From positions 1 through 41,024 of the forward strand of contig JAJFFF010000045.1 of NCBI GenBank assembly GCA_021776785.1: DNA of 41,024 nt, read 5' to 3'. The stretch is from Planctomycetota bacterium. Its GTDB lineage: Bacteria; Planctomycetota; PLA2. Below the pieces are notes generated by a model, which did no database searches, had not been told where the DNA came from, and saw only the letters and a list, made by a program, of their open reading frames with translations. Position numbers and translations under genes: made by a program. Of this stretch, positions 1 through 8,731 are shown piece by piece; within the stretch, counting starts at the first letter, position 1; every line of letters starts with the position of its first letter.

Positions 1-353
1 TATTCCAAGCACTTCTTCAACGCGCTGCCCAGCAGCCCATTGAAAAAGTCACATGGGCTGCGAGCGGATCTCGAAGCCGATCTCTGCGTCTCGAATCCTC
101 GCTGTAGCGTTGCTACAGCTGCGGTTCGCTCCTTGATCTCGCCTCCGATCTCTCGCTCTCGCTATTCCAAGCACTTCTTCAACGGACTGCCCAGCAGCCC
201 GTTGAAGAAGTCACATGGGCTGCGAGCGGATCTCGAAGCCGATCTCTTCGTCGCGAATCCTCGCTGTAGCTTTGCTACAGCTGCGGTTCGCTCCTTGATC
301 TCGACTCCGATCTCTCGCTCTCGCTATTCCAAGCACTCCTTCAACGGACTGCC
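1..353. repeat. Tandem copies of a ~160-bp palindromic intergenic repeat
   Basis: This stretch holds the tail of one unit (1-30) and two near-complete units (about 31-190 and 193-353). Each unit starts with AGCAGCCC(A/G)TTGAA(A/G)AAGT and ends with the inverted form, ACTTCTTCAACG(G/C)(A/G)CTGC. Inside each are two further inverted repeats: GCAGCCCAT/ATGGGCTGC near one end, and GCTGTAGC/GCTACAGC around a 3-nt loop in the middle. The copies differ at scattered bases. The same family occurs in the opposite orientation at 25534-25864. No transposase is present. It looks like a non-autonomous MITE-like or REP-like element; that it is mobile is an inference. Confidence 0.85.
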
Positions 354-732
354 AGCCGTCGCTCTCGCCTCCCCCTACGCTGCGAAAATAAAAGCGGACG
401 AACTTGGCGGATAGCGCCGTGAAATGTCGTGTCTATAGGTAGGCACGACGGAAACGAACGAGTTGGGCCCGAATGTCTGGCGGTCGTCTTTGTACGGGCG
501 GCAGCGCGCCGCAAGTTTTGGCTTGTGCGCGCGAGCGAAAGTGAGGACTGCGCGTTGTGTCGTCGCGGCGAAACCGTGATGGTGCGCGCAGGGGAAGATG
601 GAACCGATCGACGGCGGTCGGAAATCCCACACGGAGTGCGGCGCGCGCGTCCAACGACGCGTCGCCGTGCTCCACTTAGAAGTGAGCAAAATAGGGAGGC
701 TACTCCTAAGTCTCCGCCCTGAGAATAGGGCC

Positions 733-759
733 TGCGGGCTGGCTCGTTGCCAGCCCGCA
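733..759 (-). terminator. GC-rich hairpin downstream of dus
   Basis: TGCGGGCTGGC and GCCAGCCCGCA form a perfect 11-bp stem with a 5-nt loop, about 85 bp past the dus stop codon. No T-run follows, so it may act as a weak terminator or a 3'-end stabiliser rather than a classical Rho-independent terminator. Confidence 0.4.
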
Positions 760-779
760 CGTTTGCCTCTGCGCCATCG

Positions 780-824
780 TCTCTGCCTGGTCTTTGCCTG
801 GTCTTTGCCTGGGGTTCTGCCTGG
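780..824. repeat. Short tandem direct repeat (TCTTTGCCTGG)
   Basis: Four back-to-back variants of an 11-bp unit, TCT(TT)GCCTGG, lie between the hairpin at 733-759 and the dus stop codon. The repeat is non-coding and its role is unknown. Confidence 0.6.
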
Positions 825-844
825 GGCGGGGGCGGGAGCTGCGC

Positions 845-1870
845 TTACGCGGAAAACAGGAGTGCGCGAAACGAGTCTTCGTCGGTGGTTCGCAGCAGGC
901 GGACGCGCCGCTCCGCCCCGTTCTCTCCAAAGACAATCGAATCTTTGCCGAAGAGGGCACCCGCTTCGTAGACGCGCAGCAACTGCTTGAGCCGTCCGAT
1001 GCGGTAGCGTGAACGCCCGTCCATCGCGTCCAAGTACGCGTGCAAAAAACCGAGCGCGTCGGCGCGCGTCGCCGGCGTTGCTCCCAGCGCGCGGCGAAAG
1101 AGAAACGGGTCGCGCATGGCGGCGCGACCGACCATCACGGCATCGCACGCGGTCTCGTCAAGCATGCGTTGCATGTCGCCTTGCTCTTCGACTCCGCCGT
1201 TTCCGATCACGCGCAAGGGGTGTGCGCCCGCGCCGGTCCGGGAAGCTCGGGCGCGCGCGACAACGCGGCGAATCCACTCCCAACGCGCCGGTGCCGCGTA
1301 GCTGTCGCTGCGAAGGCGCGCGTGGACCGTGACGCCAGCGGCGCCGGTGCCTCCGATCGCGTCGATCACTTCGTCGAGGCGCGAGTCGTCGTTGATGCCC
1401 GCGCGAATCTTCGCCGTCACGGGAATGGCGACCGCGTTCACGGCGGCGTCCACGATGGCGGCGATGCGCGCCGGGTCGTCGAGCAGCGCCGCGCCGGCGC
1501 CCTTGCCAAACACGCACCGCACCGGACAACCGAAATTCAGGTCGAGGAACGGCGCATCCGCCCGCTCCGCACGTTGCGCCGAAACGGCGACGAAGTCCGG
1601 CTCCGCCGCCATGATCTGGATGCCCACCGGAGTGACCGGGTGCGCGGGGCCGAGTTCGCGGACCAGCACACGCCGACTGAGGGGCGCGACGGAGATACGC
1701 TGAAACTCGGTGCAAGCCGCGCCGACGCCGCCGAGATCGAGAACAGATCCGCGAAACGCGCGGTCGGTGACGCCCTCCATCGGAGCGAGCAGCATGCGAT
1801 TGGGCAGCGTCAGCGACCGGCCGTGTGGGCTGGCCAGCGTGAAGGGTTGATCGATGCGTACCGAGGCCAT
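845..1870 (-). CDS. dus: tRNA-dihydrouridine synthase (Dus family)
   Basis: This 341-residue flavoenzyme reduces uridine to dihydrouridine in the D-loop of tRNAs, using FMN and NADPH in the cytoplasm. The family signature is complete: an early LAPMEGVTD segment (about residues 28-36), the active-site motif NFGCP with the presumed catalytic Cys115, the following GKGAGAALL, TAKIRAG in the barrel (near 155), VHAR with its phosphate-contacting residues (about 182-185), and GNGGV and MVGRAAMRDP in the FMN phosphate-binding half. Length is normal for the family. I cannot tell which subfamily (DusA, B or C) it is. It is divergent from the B3/B4-domain gene with 68 bp between starts, so both promoters should lie there. 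Confidence 0.93.
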   Translation of the reverse strand: MASVRIDQPFTLASPHGRSLTLPNRMLLAPMEGVTDRAFRGSVLDLGGVGAACTEFQRISVAPLSRRVLVRELGPAHPVTPVGIQIMAAEPDFVAVSAQRAERADAPFLDLNFGCPVRCVFGKGAGAALLDDPARIAAIVDAAVNAVAIPVTAKIRAGINDDSRLDEVIDAIGGTGAAGVTVHARLRSDSYAAPARWEWIRRVVARARASRTGAGAHPLRVIGNGGVEEQGDMQRMLDETACDAVMVGRAAMRDPFLFRRALGATPATRADALGFLHAYLDAMDGRSRYRIGRLKQLLRVYEAGALFGKDSIVFGENGAERRVRLLRTTDEDSFRALLFSA

Positions 1871-1938
1871 GCGTCAGCAGATCTCAAACGAGGCAACGCG
1901 CGGTTGAAAGACGTCGCGTGTGCGGCGAGGATACCGCA

Positions 1939-2595
1939 ATGCTGACCGTGGCCGACCACCCTGCGCTGCGCGCCGTCTGTTTCGCCACGGATTTTGGGAG
2001 AACGCTGTCGGCGTGCGATGAAGCGAGTGCCGTGGCCGCGCGGGCCGCGTGGCTGTCGCACGAAGCGGCGGCACCGGCGGCGTCGCGCCAAAACAGAGAG
2101 GATCTGCGCCCATCGATCCGCGACCTCTTGCGCCACGGCGGCTACAAACCGACGGGACGCGGCAAGCCGGCGTCGGAGTATCTCGTGAAAGCAGCCCTCG
2201 CGGAGAAGCTCGGTCCGATTAACGCCGCGGTGGATGCGTGCAACGCCGTTTCGCTGCACAGCGGGTTTCCGATCAGCGTGATCGATCTCGACCGCGCCCA
2301 CGCGCCGTTCTCCATCGACATCGCGGCGTCCGAGTCCCCTTACGTGTTCAACGCGTCGGGGCAGACGATCGCGCTCGGCGGGCTTCTCTGCGTGTTCGAC
2401 GCCGACGGGCCCTGCGCGAACCCGGTCAAGGATTCGCAACGCACCAAGACCACGCCCGACACGACGCGCACGCTCTCGGTCGTCTGGGGCTGCGTCGAGT
2501 TCGAACCCGAACTAGCCCGAGCCGTGGAGTGGTATCGCGAACTTTTAGCGGCGGCGGGCGCAACGACGACCGTGTGGCATGACGGGGCGACCTGA
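1939..2595 (+). CDS. B3/B4 domain protein (PheT-like tRNA-binding domain, stand-alone)
   Basis: About 218 residues resembling the stand-alone B3/B4 domain family, which is related to the editing region of the phenylalanyl-tRNA synthetase beta subunit. Supporting segments are a central arginine-rich stretch (LRPSIRDLLRHGGYKPTGRG), a conserved stretch around ALAEKLGPINAAVDACNAVS, and a run resembling GFPISVIDLDR. Members of this family are proposed to deacylate or bind aminoacyl-tRNA, but the activity here is inferred. I chose the ATG at 1939; a GTG at 1918 would add seven residues. It is divergent from dus, another tRNA gene. Its 3' end lies 10 bp from the convergent lipoprotein gene. Confidence 0.75.
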   Translation: MLTVADHPALRAVCFATDFGRTLSACDEASAVAARAAWLSHEAAAPAASRQNREDLRPSIRDLLRHGGYKPTGRGKPASEYLVKAALAEKLGPINAAVDACNAVSLHSGFPISVIDLDRAHAPFSIDIAASESPYVFNASGQTIALGGLLCVFDADGPCANPVKDSQRTKTTPDTTRTLSVVWGCVEFEPELARAVEWYRELLAAAGATTTVWHDGAT

Positions 2596-2605
2596 CGCTG
2601 GAGCG

Positions 2606-4978
2606 CTAGCGCGACTGCACGACGCGGTCTCCCGTCACCGGATCGATCAACACGACGCCACCGAGGCGCACATCAAACGTCGCGAGCAGGCCGCGCTCGG
2701 TGTCGAATGCCAACCCTTCCGGACCGCTGAGTGGCGTCCCGCGCCCGATGTCTTGACCCGATAGGTCGACCCGGGCGCCGGTGGCGAGCGTGACCGCGAC
2801 AATCGCGCCCCGCACCTGATCGGCGATAAACAACCGCTGGCGATCGGTGGACAACACCATGCTTCGCAGCGTCGCGAGGGCGACGCCGGGCGAATTCGCA
2901 TCGGAGACCATCGTGCGGACGCCGGTCTCCAGATCCACCGCCAAGATCGCGTCCAGCGCATCCTCGGCGACGTACAGCGTCGTCGCGTCGCGTGCGAGGC
3001 CAAACACCGATCGCAACGGCGGTCCGTTTCCGATGGCGTCGCTCGAGACGATGATGCGGTCGCCCGAGACAAGGTCGATGTGCAAGATCGCGTCGAGCAC
3101 GACGTCGAACACGTAGGCCGCTTGCGCACTGGCGTCCAACGACACGGCGGTGATGCTCCCGAGCGGCGGTCCGCTGCCGACGCCGGGACCGGACAGCGTG
3201 GTCCGTTCGCCGGTGTTGGGATCGAGCGCGACCAGGGACCCCGCTGACGTTCCGCCAACGAGTCGTTGCGCCTCGGGATCGAACGCGAGCGCTTGCACGC
3301 CGGTTTCGGTGCCCGCCGCGCGCCGTGCGCCGGTCGCACGATCCACCGCGACAAACCCAGGCATCGATAGGCCCGTGAGAAACGTTTCGCCGGTCGTCAT
3401 GTCGAGGGCGAGTACGTTGGCGCCGGTCGCGAGCGGTCCGCTCCCCGCGCCCGAATCGACAAGGACCGTGCGCGTTCCCGTGGGCACGCTCACTGCGACG
3501 ATGGCGTCGAGGACCGGATCGGCCACGAGCACTTGGGTGCGCGAAGGATCGAACGCGATGCCGGCGGCGGTGGTAAGACTCGGGCCCTCGCTGAACCGAT
3601 TCGAAATCTCGGTCCGGTCACCGTCGCCCAGTTCAACTTCGAGGAGCGAGCCGTCCGCCGTGTTGAGCACGAACGCGCGCTGTCCTGCGAAATCGGCGCA
3701 GAGGTCTTCGCCGAACCCGAGTCGCGGCCCGAAACCCGTGAGGTCGTTGGAGACCACCGTGCGCACACCGGTTGCAACGTCGATGGCATACACCGTCGCC
3801 GGGCTGGCGCTCAGCGCATACACAATCGTTTCATCCGGCGTGACGGCGGCGCCGCGCGGCTGCGTGACCAACTCGCCCGCTCCTCGATCGGGGCTCGACC
3901 AGGGAACGCGATCACCCGAGTCGAGATCCACGCCAAACAACGTGAGAAGGGCGGCGTCCAAAACGTAAACGTTGTTGCCCACGCCCGGATACGCGACGAC
4001 GCGCGGCACGCTGAACGGGAGGCCCAAGCCGCCGGCCATGTCACCGGAGATCGGCGTTCGATCGCCGGAGAGAAGATCGACGGAGAGGAGTTCGCGCGTA
4101 TCCAACACGAACACGCGTCCTCCCGCCGCGTCGGGCGCGAGGCCGACGGGGCTTGCGAACGGGGGGCCGCTGCCGACATCGCCGCGCGCCGCGACTTCGA
4201 GCGCGCGCGTCCCCAACGACAGCGTGAGCAACGTCTTGGATTGCGTGTCGAGGATCGCTAAGACATCGCCCAGGAGCGCCACATCCGCCGGCCCGACCAT
4301 CGACAGGGCGGCGTTCACGCGGAGGGCGTCGAACTCGCGATCGATGCCGCCCGCGGCGTCCTCGACCTCGAGGGCTAAGTCGTTGGGCCCCTTGGTCAGG
4401 GGAACGGTCGCGCGCCACGTCGCAAAGCCATCGGAGCTGGTCGCGGCCTGGCCGTTGACGCGTACGGCGGCGACATCGGCGCCGTCGCGCGTCTGCCCGA
4501 CGACGGTGATCATCGTCGCGTCGGTGCGCGCGTTCGCCGTCGGAAACACGATGAATGCGGGCGGGATGCGAACCAACTCGACGAGGCCGACCGCCGTGGC
4601 GAGCGTGGGCGCGTTCACGCCGTCGCTGACACGGACCACAATGCGATAACTCCCCAGCGCGATGCCGCTCGTCACCCAGGAGACGCTGCTCTCGGCATCG
4701 TTTGCATCGGTGCGGCCCGTAGCGACGATGAATTGATCGTCGGTCGTGGCGAGATCGCCATCGCGGTCGGCGAACACATCCGTTGTCGCGTCATCGTCGG
4801 GGTCGTTGTCGCGAAACCGAATCGCGAGTGCGTCTCCGCGCGTGACCTGCACGTTGACGGCCGGGCTCAAGATCACGACGGTGGGAGCGGTGTTGGGAGG
4901 CGGCTCACTTCCGTTGCTGCCGCACGACGCAATCAAGACAATCCCAAGACTAATGCTCAAGACGAGGACGTGGCGCAT
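2606..4978 (-). CDS. Secreted lipoprotein with beta-propeller-type repeats
   Basis: A 790-residue predicted lipoprotein. It begins with a signal peptide ending in a lipobox (VLIASC, lipidated Cys19), followed by a Pro/Asn-rich linker and an Ig- or cadherin-like domain with an acidic stretch, DNDPDDDATTD, that could bind calcium. A second Ig-like domain follows (about 145-225). The rest is a long series of ~45-60-residue repeats with motifs such as DLxSGDRTxIS, GSGPPL, GxAxD and VxDxxLxxIxxVDLxTGxR, typical of beta-propeller blades (NHL or YVTN-like). The frame stays open upstream, but the ATG at 4978 has GGAG six bases ahead and gives a proper signal peptide. Likely a cell-surface binding protein. 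The ligand is unknown. Confidence 0.8.
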   Translation of the reverse strand: MRHVLVLSISLGIVLIASCGSNGSEPPPNTAPTVVILSPAVNVQVTRGDALAIRFRDNDPDDDATTDVFADRDGDLATTDDQFIVATGRTDANDAESSVSWVTSGIALGSYRIVVRVSDGVNAPTLATAVGLVELVRIPPAFIVFPTANARTDATMITVVGQTRDGADVAAVRVNGQAATSSDGFATWRATVPLTKGPNDLALEVEDAAGGIDREFDALRVNAALSMVGPADVALLGDVLAILDTQSKTLLTLSLGTRALEVAARGDVGSGPPFASPVGLAPDAAGGRVFVLDTRELLSVDLLSGDRTPISGDMAGGLGLPFSVPRVVAYPGVGNNVYVLDAALLTLFGVDLDSGDRVPWSSPDRGAGELVTQPRGAAVTPDETIVYALSASPATVYAIDVATGVRTVVSNDLTGFGPRLGFGEDLCADFAGQRAFVLNTADGSLLEVELGDGDRTEISNRFSEGPSLTTAAGIAFDPSRTQVLVADPVLDAIVAVSVPTGTRTVLVDSGAGSGPLATGANVLALDMTTGETFLTGLSMPGFVAVDRATGARRAAGTETGVQALAFDPEAQRLVGGTSAGSLVALDPNTGERTTLSGPGVGSGPPLGSITAVSLDASAQAAYVFDVVLDAILHIDLVSGDRIIVSSDAIGNGPPLRSVFGLARDATTLYVAEDALDAILAVDLETGVRTMVSDANSPGVALATLRSMVLSTDRQRLFIADQVRGAIVAVTLATGARVDLSGQDIGRGTPLSGPEGLAFDTERGLLATFDVRLGGVVLIDPVTGDRVVQSR

Positions 4979-5043
4979 GGCCATCTCCGGACCCCAACCG
5001 ATGGCCCCAACCATCCGCATTGTACGGGCGAGTCGCGCGCACA

Positions 5044-6063
5044 TCACGCGAAGTGTTCTCCGATCTGTGCAAACACGCGGTTCACCTCGCGGATGAGTGC
5101 CGTGTCGCTCGTGTTGTGTGCGAACTCTGCGAGAGCGGCGCCGTGGTGGAGGGCGCGCGCGATGGCGCGACGGCGCGTAATCGTCGAAATTTCGCCGTAC
5201 GCATCTTCGAACTCTTGCCACGCTGCGGGTGGCAGGAACGACCACGCCACCGCGAGGTCGCACGCGGATTCGCCGTAGTGCGCGTCGCCCCAGTCGATGA
5301 TGCCCGCGAGCGCGCCGTCCTGCACCAAAACGTGTCGGGCGTAGAGATCACCGTGGACCAAGCACAGCGGTCGATCGGACGCGGGCGCCGTCAGGAGTCG
5401 GACGAACCGGCTGGCTTCCGTCAGAAGGCCGCGTTCTTCCAAGCTGCGCAACCGCTGGAGCGTGCGCGCGCTGCGGCGGCCGAGCGCCATGCGACCGATC
5501 GCATCGCCCGTTAATCCGGGGATGTGCCATGAGGCGCGTGCGGCGAGCGGTGCGAGGACGTGGCGACGGGCGCGGTCGCGAACTCGCTCCAATGTGCGCG
5601 CGGATCGCGACCGTTTCCGGTGGGGCGCACGTTCGAGAGTGGTCGCTGCGACCGGCGTCGCATGCAACGCGCGCAAAAACGAGGCAACGGGCCGGGCGAG
5701 GGGGATGCGTTGTCGATCGGAAAGATCCAACCGGCACGCCGTTTCGCCGGGCAAGTAGCGGTAGCCCGCGAACGGCCATCCGAAGGCCGGCGAAGCCGCG
5801 GCAACGTGTTTGACTTCCGGAATTGGACACGGCAGGGCGTGTTCCAACGCCGGCAAGATACGGAGCTCGTGGGTCAGCAGTTGGGCGCCCATTTCACGCC
5901 GCGGAAACCGAAAGACGAGCTCTTCGCCCACCCGATAGACCACGTTGTCCCAACCGGCGCTCAATCGCGTCACGGCGAGCGCCGCAAGGTCGGGAAAATG
6001 CGCCGCGATCAAAGCCCGAGCTTGCGATGCATCGATCTCGCTGTCGGACTCCCACGGATGCAT
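5044..6063 (-). CDS. Aminoglycoside phosphotransferase (APH) family kinase
   Basis: A 339-residue protein with the APH/choline-kinase fold. Visible motifs are GWDNVVYRVGEELVFRFPRR (nucleotide-binding beta hairpin and Lys/Arg region), the catalytic loop LVHGDLYARHVLV with the HGD catalytic aspartate, and the metal-binding IIDWGDAHYGESACDLA. This superfamily phosphorylates small molecules (antibiotics, choline, hydroxylated metabolites) or occasionally proteins. The substrate cannot be read from the sequence, and resistance should not be assumed. Upstream in-frame starts exist, but the ATG at 6063 places the fold at the right distance and leaves 52 bp to the divergent gene at 6116. It lies upstream of the lipoprotein gene on the same strand (65-bp gap). 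Confidence 0.85.
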   Translation of the reverse strand: MHPWESDSEIDASQARALIAAHFPDLAALAVTRLSAGWDNVVYRVGEELVFRFPRREMGAQLLTHELRILPALEHALPCPIPEVKHVAAASPAFGWPFAGYRYLPGETACRLDLSDRQRIPLARPVASFLRALHATPVAATTLERAPHRKRSRSARTLERVRDRARRHVLAPLAARASWHIPGLTGDAIGRMALGRRSARTLQRLRSLEERGLLTEASRFVRLLTAPASDRPLCLVHGDLYARHVLVQDGALAGIIDWGDAHYGESACDLAVAWSFLPPAAWQEFEDAYGEISTITRRRAIARALHHGAALAEFAHNTSDTALIREVNRVFAQIGEHFA

Positions 6064-6115
6064 GGGCGCATCATACCGGTGAACCGTTGCGCGCGGTTGC
6101 GGGATCTCTTCGTGT

Positions 6116-6520
6116 ATGCATACCTTCGTTTTCCGCTGCGTGGCCCTCTTGTTTCTGGGGGGCGTCGCGTGCGTCGGCGCGCGTCCGCCCAAGGACGCGC
6201 GCGTCGTCGAGCTTCACGATCTTGCGGCGTCTCGCGACGCCGACGATTTCGTGGTTTTTTTTCCGGCCGGGACCGTGCTGCCCGTGGCGGTGGCGATCGA
6301 GACGCCCTGGGCGACGGCGGCGCATGATCGCGCATTCGACGTAACGTTTGCGCGCGACGTCTATTGGTCCCCGCGCCGGCCGCATTGGATTTCGTGGGAC
6401 GGCGTCGCGTGGGAGCGGTGGGACCGCACCTTTCGCGGTCGTCTGCAAGTCGGACTCGCGCAGTCTCCGGGCGATGGCGCCACGCGCGGGAATGTTTCCG
6501 TCACGCTCATGCCGCGGTAG
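6116..6520 (+). CDS. Small secreted protein of unknown function
   Basis: A 134-residue protein I do not recognise. The N-terminus (MHTFVFRCVALLFLGGVAC) is a signal peptide, and the GVAC could be a weak lipobox. The mature part has alternating short hydrophobic strands and four tryptophans around WSPRRPHWISWDG and WERWDRTFRG, suggesting a small beta-rich domain. It sits 9 bp upstream of the ADP-ribosylglycohydrolase gene, so the two are probably co-transcribed. Confidence 0.65.
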   Translation: MHTFVFRCVALLFLGGVACVGARPPKDARVVELHDLAASRDADDFVVFFPAGTVLPVAVAIETPWATAAHDRAFDVTFARDVYWSPRRPHWISWDGVAWERWDRTFRGRLQVGLAQSPGDGATRGNVSVTLMPR

Positions 6521-6529
6521 AGTCGGTGC

Positions 6530-7636
6530 ATGAACGAACGCGCTCGGTCCGCAGTCTTGGGCGCCCTGATCGCGGACGCCGCCTCGCTCGGCACGCATTG
6601 GATTTATGACGTCGCGCGCGTCCGCGAAGTGGGCGGTGCGACGCCGGAGTTTCTTGAGCCGCGCCTGGAAAACTATCGCAACACGCAGGCGTACTTCGCC
6701 CATGCGGGGAAGCGGAGCGGCGATCTTACGCACTACGGTGAGCAACTGATGGTCGCTCTGCGCGCGCACGCACGCAGTGGCGGCCCGTTCGACGCGGTGG
6801 CGTTTGAGAAGGAGTTCGTGGCGGCGTTTGGGCCGGGCGGAACGTGGATCGGTTACATCGACTTCGCGACCCGCGAGACCCTGTACAACATCGAGCGGCT
6901 TCGCCGCGCCTCCCTGGACGCGGCGCGCGCGATCGACCTGGGCGAATTTGAGAAAGACCGTTCGCTGATGGAAGCGAAGGTGATGGTGAACGTGCGCATC
7001 GCCAGCGGCGCGCAGCTCGATGCGGCCATGGCGAAGGCCGTGGGTATCACGCATCCCGGCAACGAAGTGCTGACGGCACTGGGACAGAAGATGGCGCAGG
7101 CCGTTTCGCGCGCCCGCGGCGGCGCGCGGGGCGCGGACGACACGCAACTTCCCGCGGTCAGCCGTTTGCCCGCGCTCTTGGCTTCGGGCGCGGACGATGC
7201 GGTCGTGGAGCGCGTTGTGCGCGCCACCAACGACAACGACGACGCGGTCGCGTGGGCGCAACCGATTTGGCGTGCGTTGCAACATGCCGCCGCCGGCGCC
7301 ACGCCGCGCGAGGCCGTCGCGCGAGCGGCAGCGTCATCGGAAGGTGTTGTCGGCCAGACCTTAGTCGACGCGCTCGCGTGCGCGTCGGCCGAAGAAGCCG
7401 CCGCTCAGTACGGTCGCGCCTGCCCCTTGCCGCAGTCCGCTCCGGTGATTTTCGCGGTGGCGACGCACGCTCCTGACTTCGAAGCGGCGGTGCGCGACAA
7501 TGTGTGGGCAGCGGGCGACAACGCCGGACGCGCGGTGATTTTGGGCGCGCTGTACACGGCGGACGCGTGCCCGGATGCATGGAAACAACGGGTTCCCGCT
7601 CTCCAAGAGGCCGAAGCGCTCCTCGCTCGTTTTTGA
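6530..7636 (+). CDS. ADP-ribosylglycohydrolase family protein (J1-crystallin-like branch)
   Basis: A 368-residue all-helical protein of the DraG/ARH superfamily, whose active members remove ADP-ribose from proteins or small molecules with two bound Mg ions. The N-terminal ALIADAASLGTHWIYD corresponds to the usual GDALG segment, and ADDTQLPAV carries the DDT-like residues. The C-terminal motif reads GDNAGRAVILGAL, where the canonical form is GDTDxxAxxxGA. The threonine/aspartate pair that binds metal in typical members is thus replaced, and the form recalls the J1-crystallin/selenoprotein J branch. Activity is therefore uncertain. No separate ADP-ribosyltransferase or nitrogenase partner is nearby. 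It starts 9 bp after the small secreted-protein gene. Confidence 0.8.
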   Translation: MNERARSAVLGALIADAASLGTHWIYDVARVREVGGATPEFLEPRLENYRNTQAYFAHAGKRSGDLTHYGEQLMVALRAHARSGGPFDAVAFEKEFVAAFGPGGTWIGYIDFATRETLYNIERLRRASLDAARAIDLGEFEKDRSLMEAKVMVNVRIASGAQLDAAMAKAVGITHPGNEVLTALGQKMAQAVSRARGGARGADDTQLPAVSRLPALLASGADDAVVERVVRATNDNDDAVAWAQPIWRALQHAAAGATPREAVARAAASSEGVVGQTLVDALACASAEEAAAQYGRACPLPQSAPVIFAVATHAPDFEAAVRDNVWAAGDNAGRAVILGALYTADACPDAWKQRVPALQEAEALLARF

Positions 7637-7681
7637 CATTCCGATGACGACGGCGTGACGCCGAAGCCTATGCTGGGCAGC

Positions 7682-8692
7682 ATGAAAATGATCGGTTGCT
7701 TGTTGCTTTGCCTGACGACGGCGTTCGCCGACGAAACATCTGAACTCGTGGATCGCCTGTTCGACAAGGACGCGGAGGTGCGCGCTGCGGCACGTGAGGA
7801 ACTTGTGAAACTGGGCGACGGCGCTCTCGCCAAAGTCCTCAAGCGCATCGAAGAACGCGAAGCGGGTCCCTCCGTCTTGCAGGTCTACGACATCCGCGAC
7901 TTCAAGACGATCAAGAAGTGGTGGCCCGTTGTGAAGGGCCGGATCGCACATGTCGGGAAGAAGGCGAACGTTTCGTTCGACGACACGCGCGGCACGGCGG
8001 TCGTGTTGGCTTCCAATGACCTGCACGCAAAAATTGCGGCCGAGCTTGACGAGATGCGCAAGCGGATGGGTACGTTCGTCATGATCGAGGCGCGCGTTCT
8101 CCAACTCAAGAAGCCCGTTGCGAACATGCCGCAGGCCATGGACAAGTCCAAGCTCGACGCCTGGGTGAAGGAGCATGGCATTACGGTCATCAACTCGCCG
8201 CGCCTCACGACCCTAAACGGTGAAGTCGCGTCGGTTTCGATCGCGAACCAGCGTTCCTACGTCAAAGATTTCGAAGTGGAGTCCAGCGAGTCGGGCGTGA
8301 TCGCCGATCCGGTCATCGACATCATCACAAGCGGACTCGATGTGAAAATGCGTGCCGTCGTGAGCCATCCGAAGTTGGTTCATGTGGCGTTGGTCGCCAA
8401 GATCGCCGAGATCGAGCGTGATATGCCGACGCTCCATCTTCCGTTGCCGATCGGTCCGGGCGTGGACGTGCAGTTCCCCGTGGGGTCGTCGCATTCGGTG
8501 CGACGGATGCTCTCGTGCAAGCCGCGGTCGTTTCAGTTCGTGGTCGTCGATGCGAAGACCGTGATCGCCGTGCACGCCATGGCGATTGAGGTGAAAGATA
8601 TCGGCGAGGTGCTGCGTCCCTTGGGTGAGCCCGAATGGGAAGACGGCGCGCCCGTCGATCGTCGCGGCAAGACCGAGAAAAAAGACAAGTAG
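7682..8692 (+). CDS. Secreted protein with a secretin-like (type II/III secretion) domain
   Basis: A 336-residue exported protein. A signal peptide (MKMIGCLLLCLTTAFA) is followed by a short HEAT-like helical part (LFDKDAEVRAAAREELVKLG). A domain then resembles the secretin homology region: FVMIEARVLQL, INSPRLTTLNGEVASVSIANQRSY, and an ITSGLDVKMRAVVS segment matching the usual pattern of interpretation strands. It lacks the long N0-N3 domains of an outer-membrane secretin and ends in a Lys/Asp/Glu-rich tail, so it is probably a soluble or membrane-associated relative and not a full secretion channel. The ATG at 7682 gives a clean signal peptide. It lies 45 bp after the glycohydrolase gene and is convergent with the VWA gene. 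Confidence 0.65.
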   Translation: MKMIGCLLLCLTTAFADETSELVDRLFDKDAEVRAAAREELVKLGDGALAKVLKRIEEREAGPSVLQVYDIRDFKTIKKWWPVVKGRIAHVGKKANVSFDDTRGTAVVLASNDLHAKIAAELDEMRKRMGTFVMIEARVLQLKKPVANMPQAMDKSKLDAWVKEHGITVINSPRLTTLNGEVASVSIANQRSYVKDFEVESSESGVIADPVIDIITSGLDVKMRAVVSHPKLVHVALVAKIAEIERDMPTLHLPLPIGPGVDVQFPVGSSHSVRRMLSCKPRSFQFVVVDAKTVIAVHAMAIEVKDIGEVLRPLGEPEWEDGAPVDRRGKTEKKDK

Positions 8693-8731
8693 CGCGCGCT
8701 GCGCAACGGTCGGTTCGCTAGGGGCCGTTCG

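Larger units (their letters stand above)
354..844. other. Intergenic region with no convincing gene
   Basis: Open frames run through here on both strands, but they are rich in Arg and Pro, have no recognisable domain and no clear ribosome binding site. I see no gene. The stretch holds a strong hairpin at 733-759 and a short direct repeat at 780-824, both just beyond the 3' end of the dihydrouridine synthase gene. Confidence 0.5.

Noticed and set aside
1..353. Possible CRISPR array
   Set aside because: The repeated units are ~160 bp, contiguous and palindromic, with no spacers between them and no cas genes nearby.
733..759. Hairpin considered as a SECIS element for dus
   Set aside because: The dus gene ends in TAA about 85 bp away and shows no in-frame UGA.
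341..1148. Long minus-strand open frames through the left intergenic region and the dus 3' end
   Set aside because: They are Arg/Pro-rich with no domain and overlap the well-supported dus gene in another frame. High GC keeps such frames open by chance.
1810..2439. Minus-strand frame overlapping the B3/B4-domain gene and the dus start
   Set aside because: It has no recognisable domain, while the plus-strand frame carries conserved B3/B4 segments.
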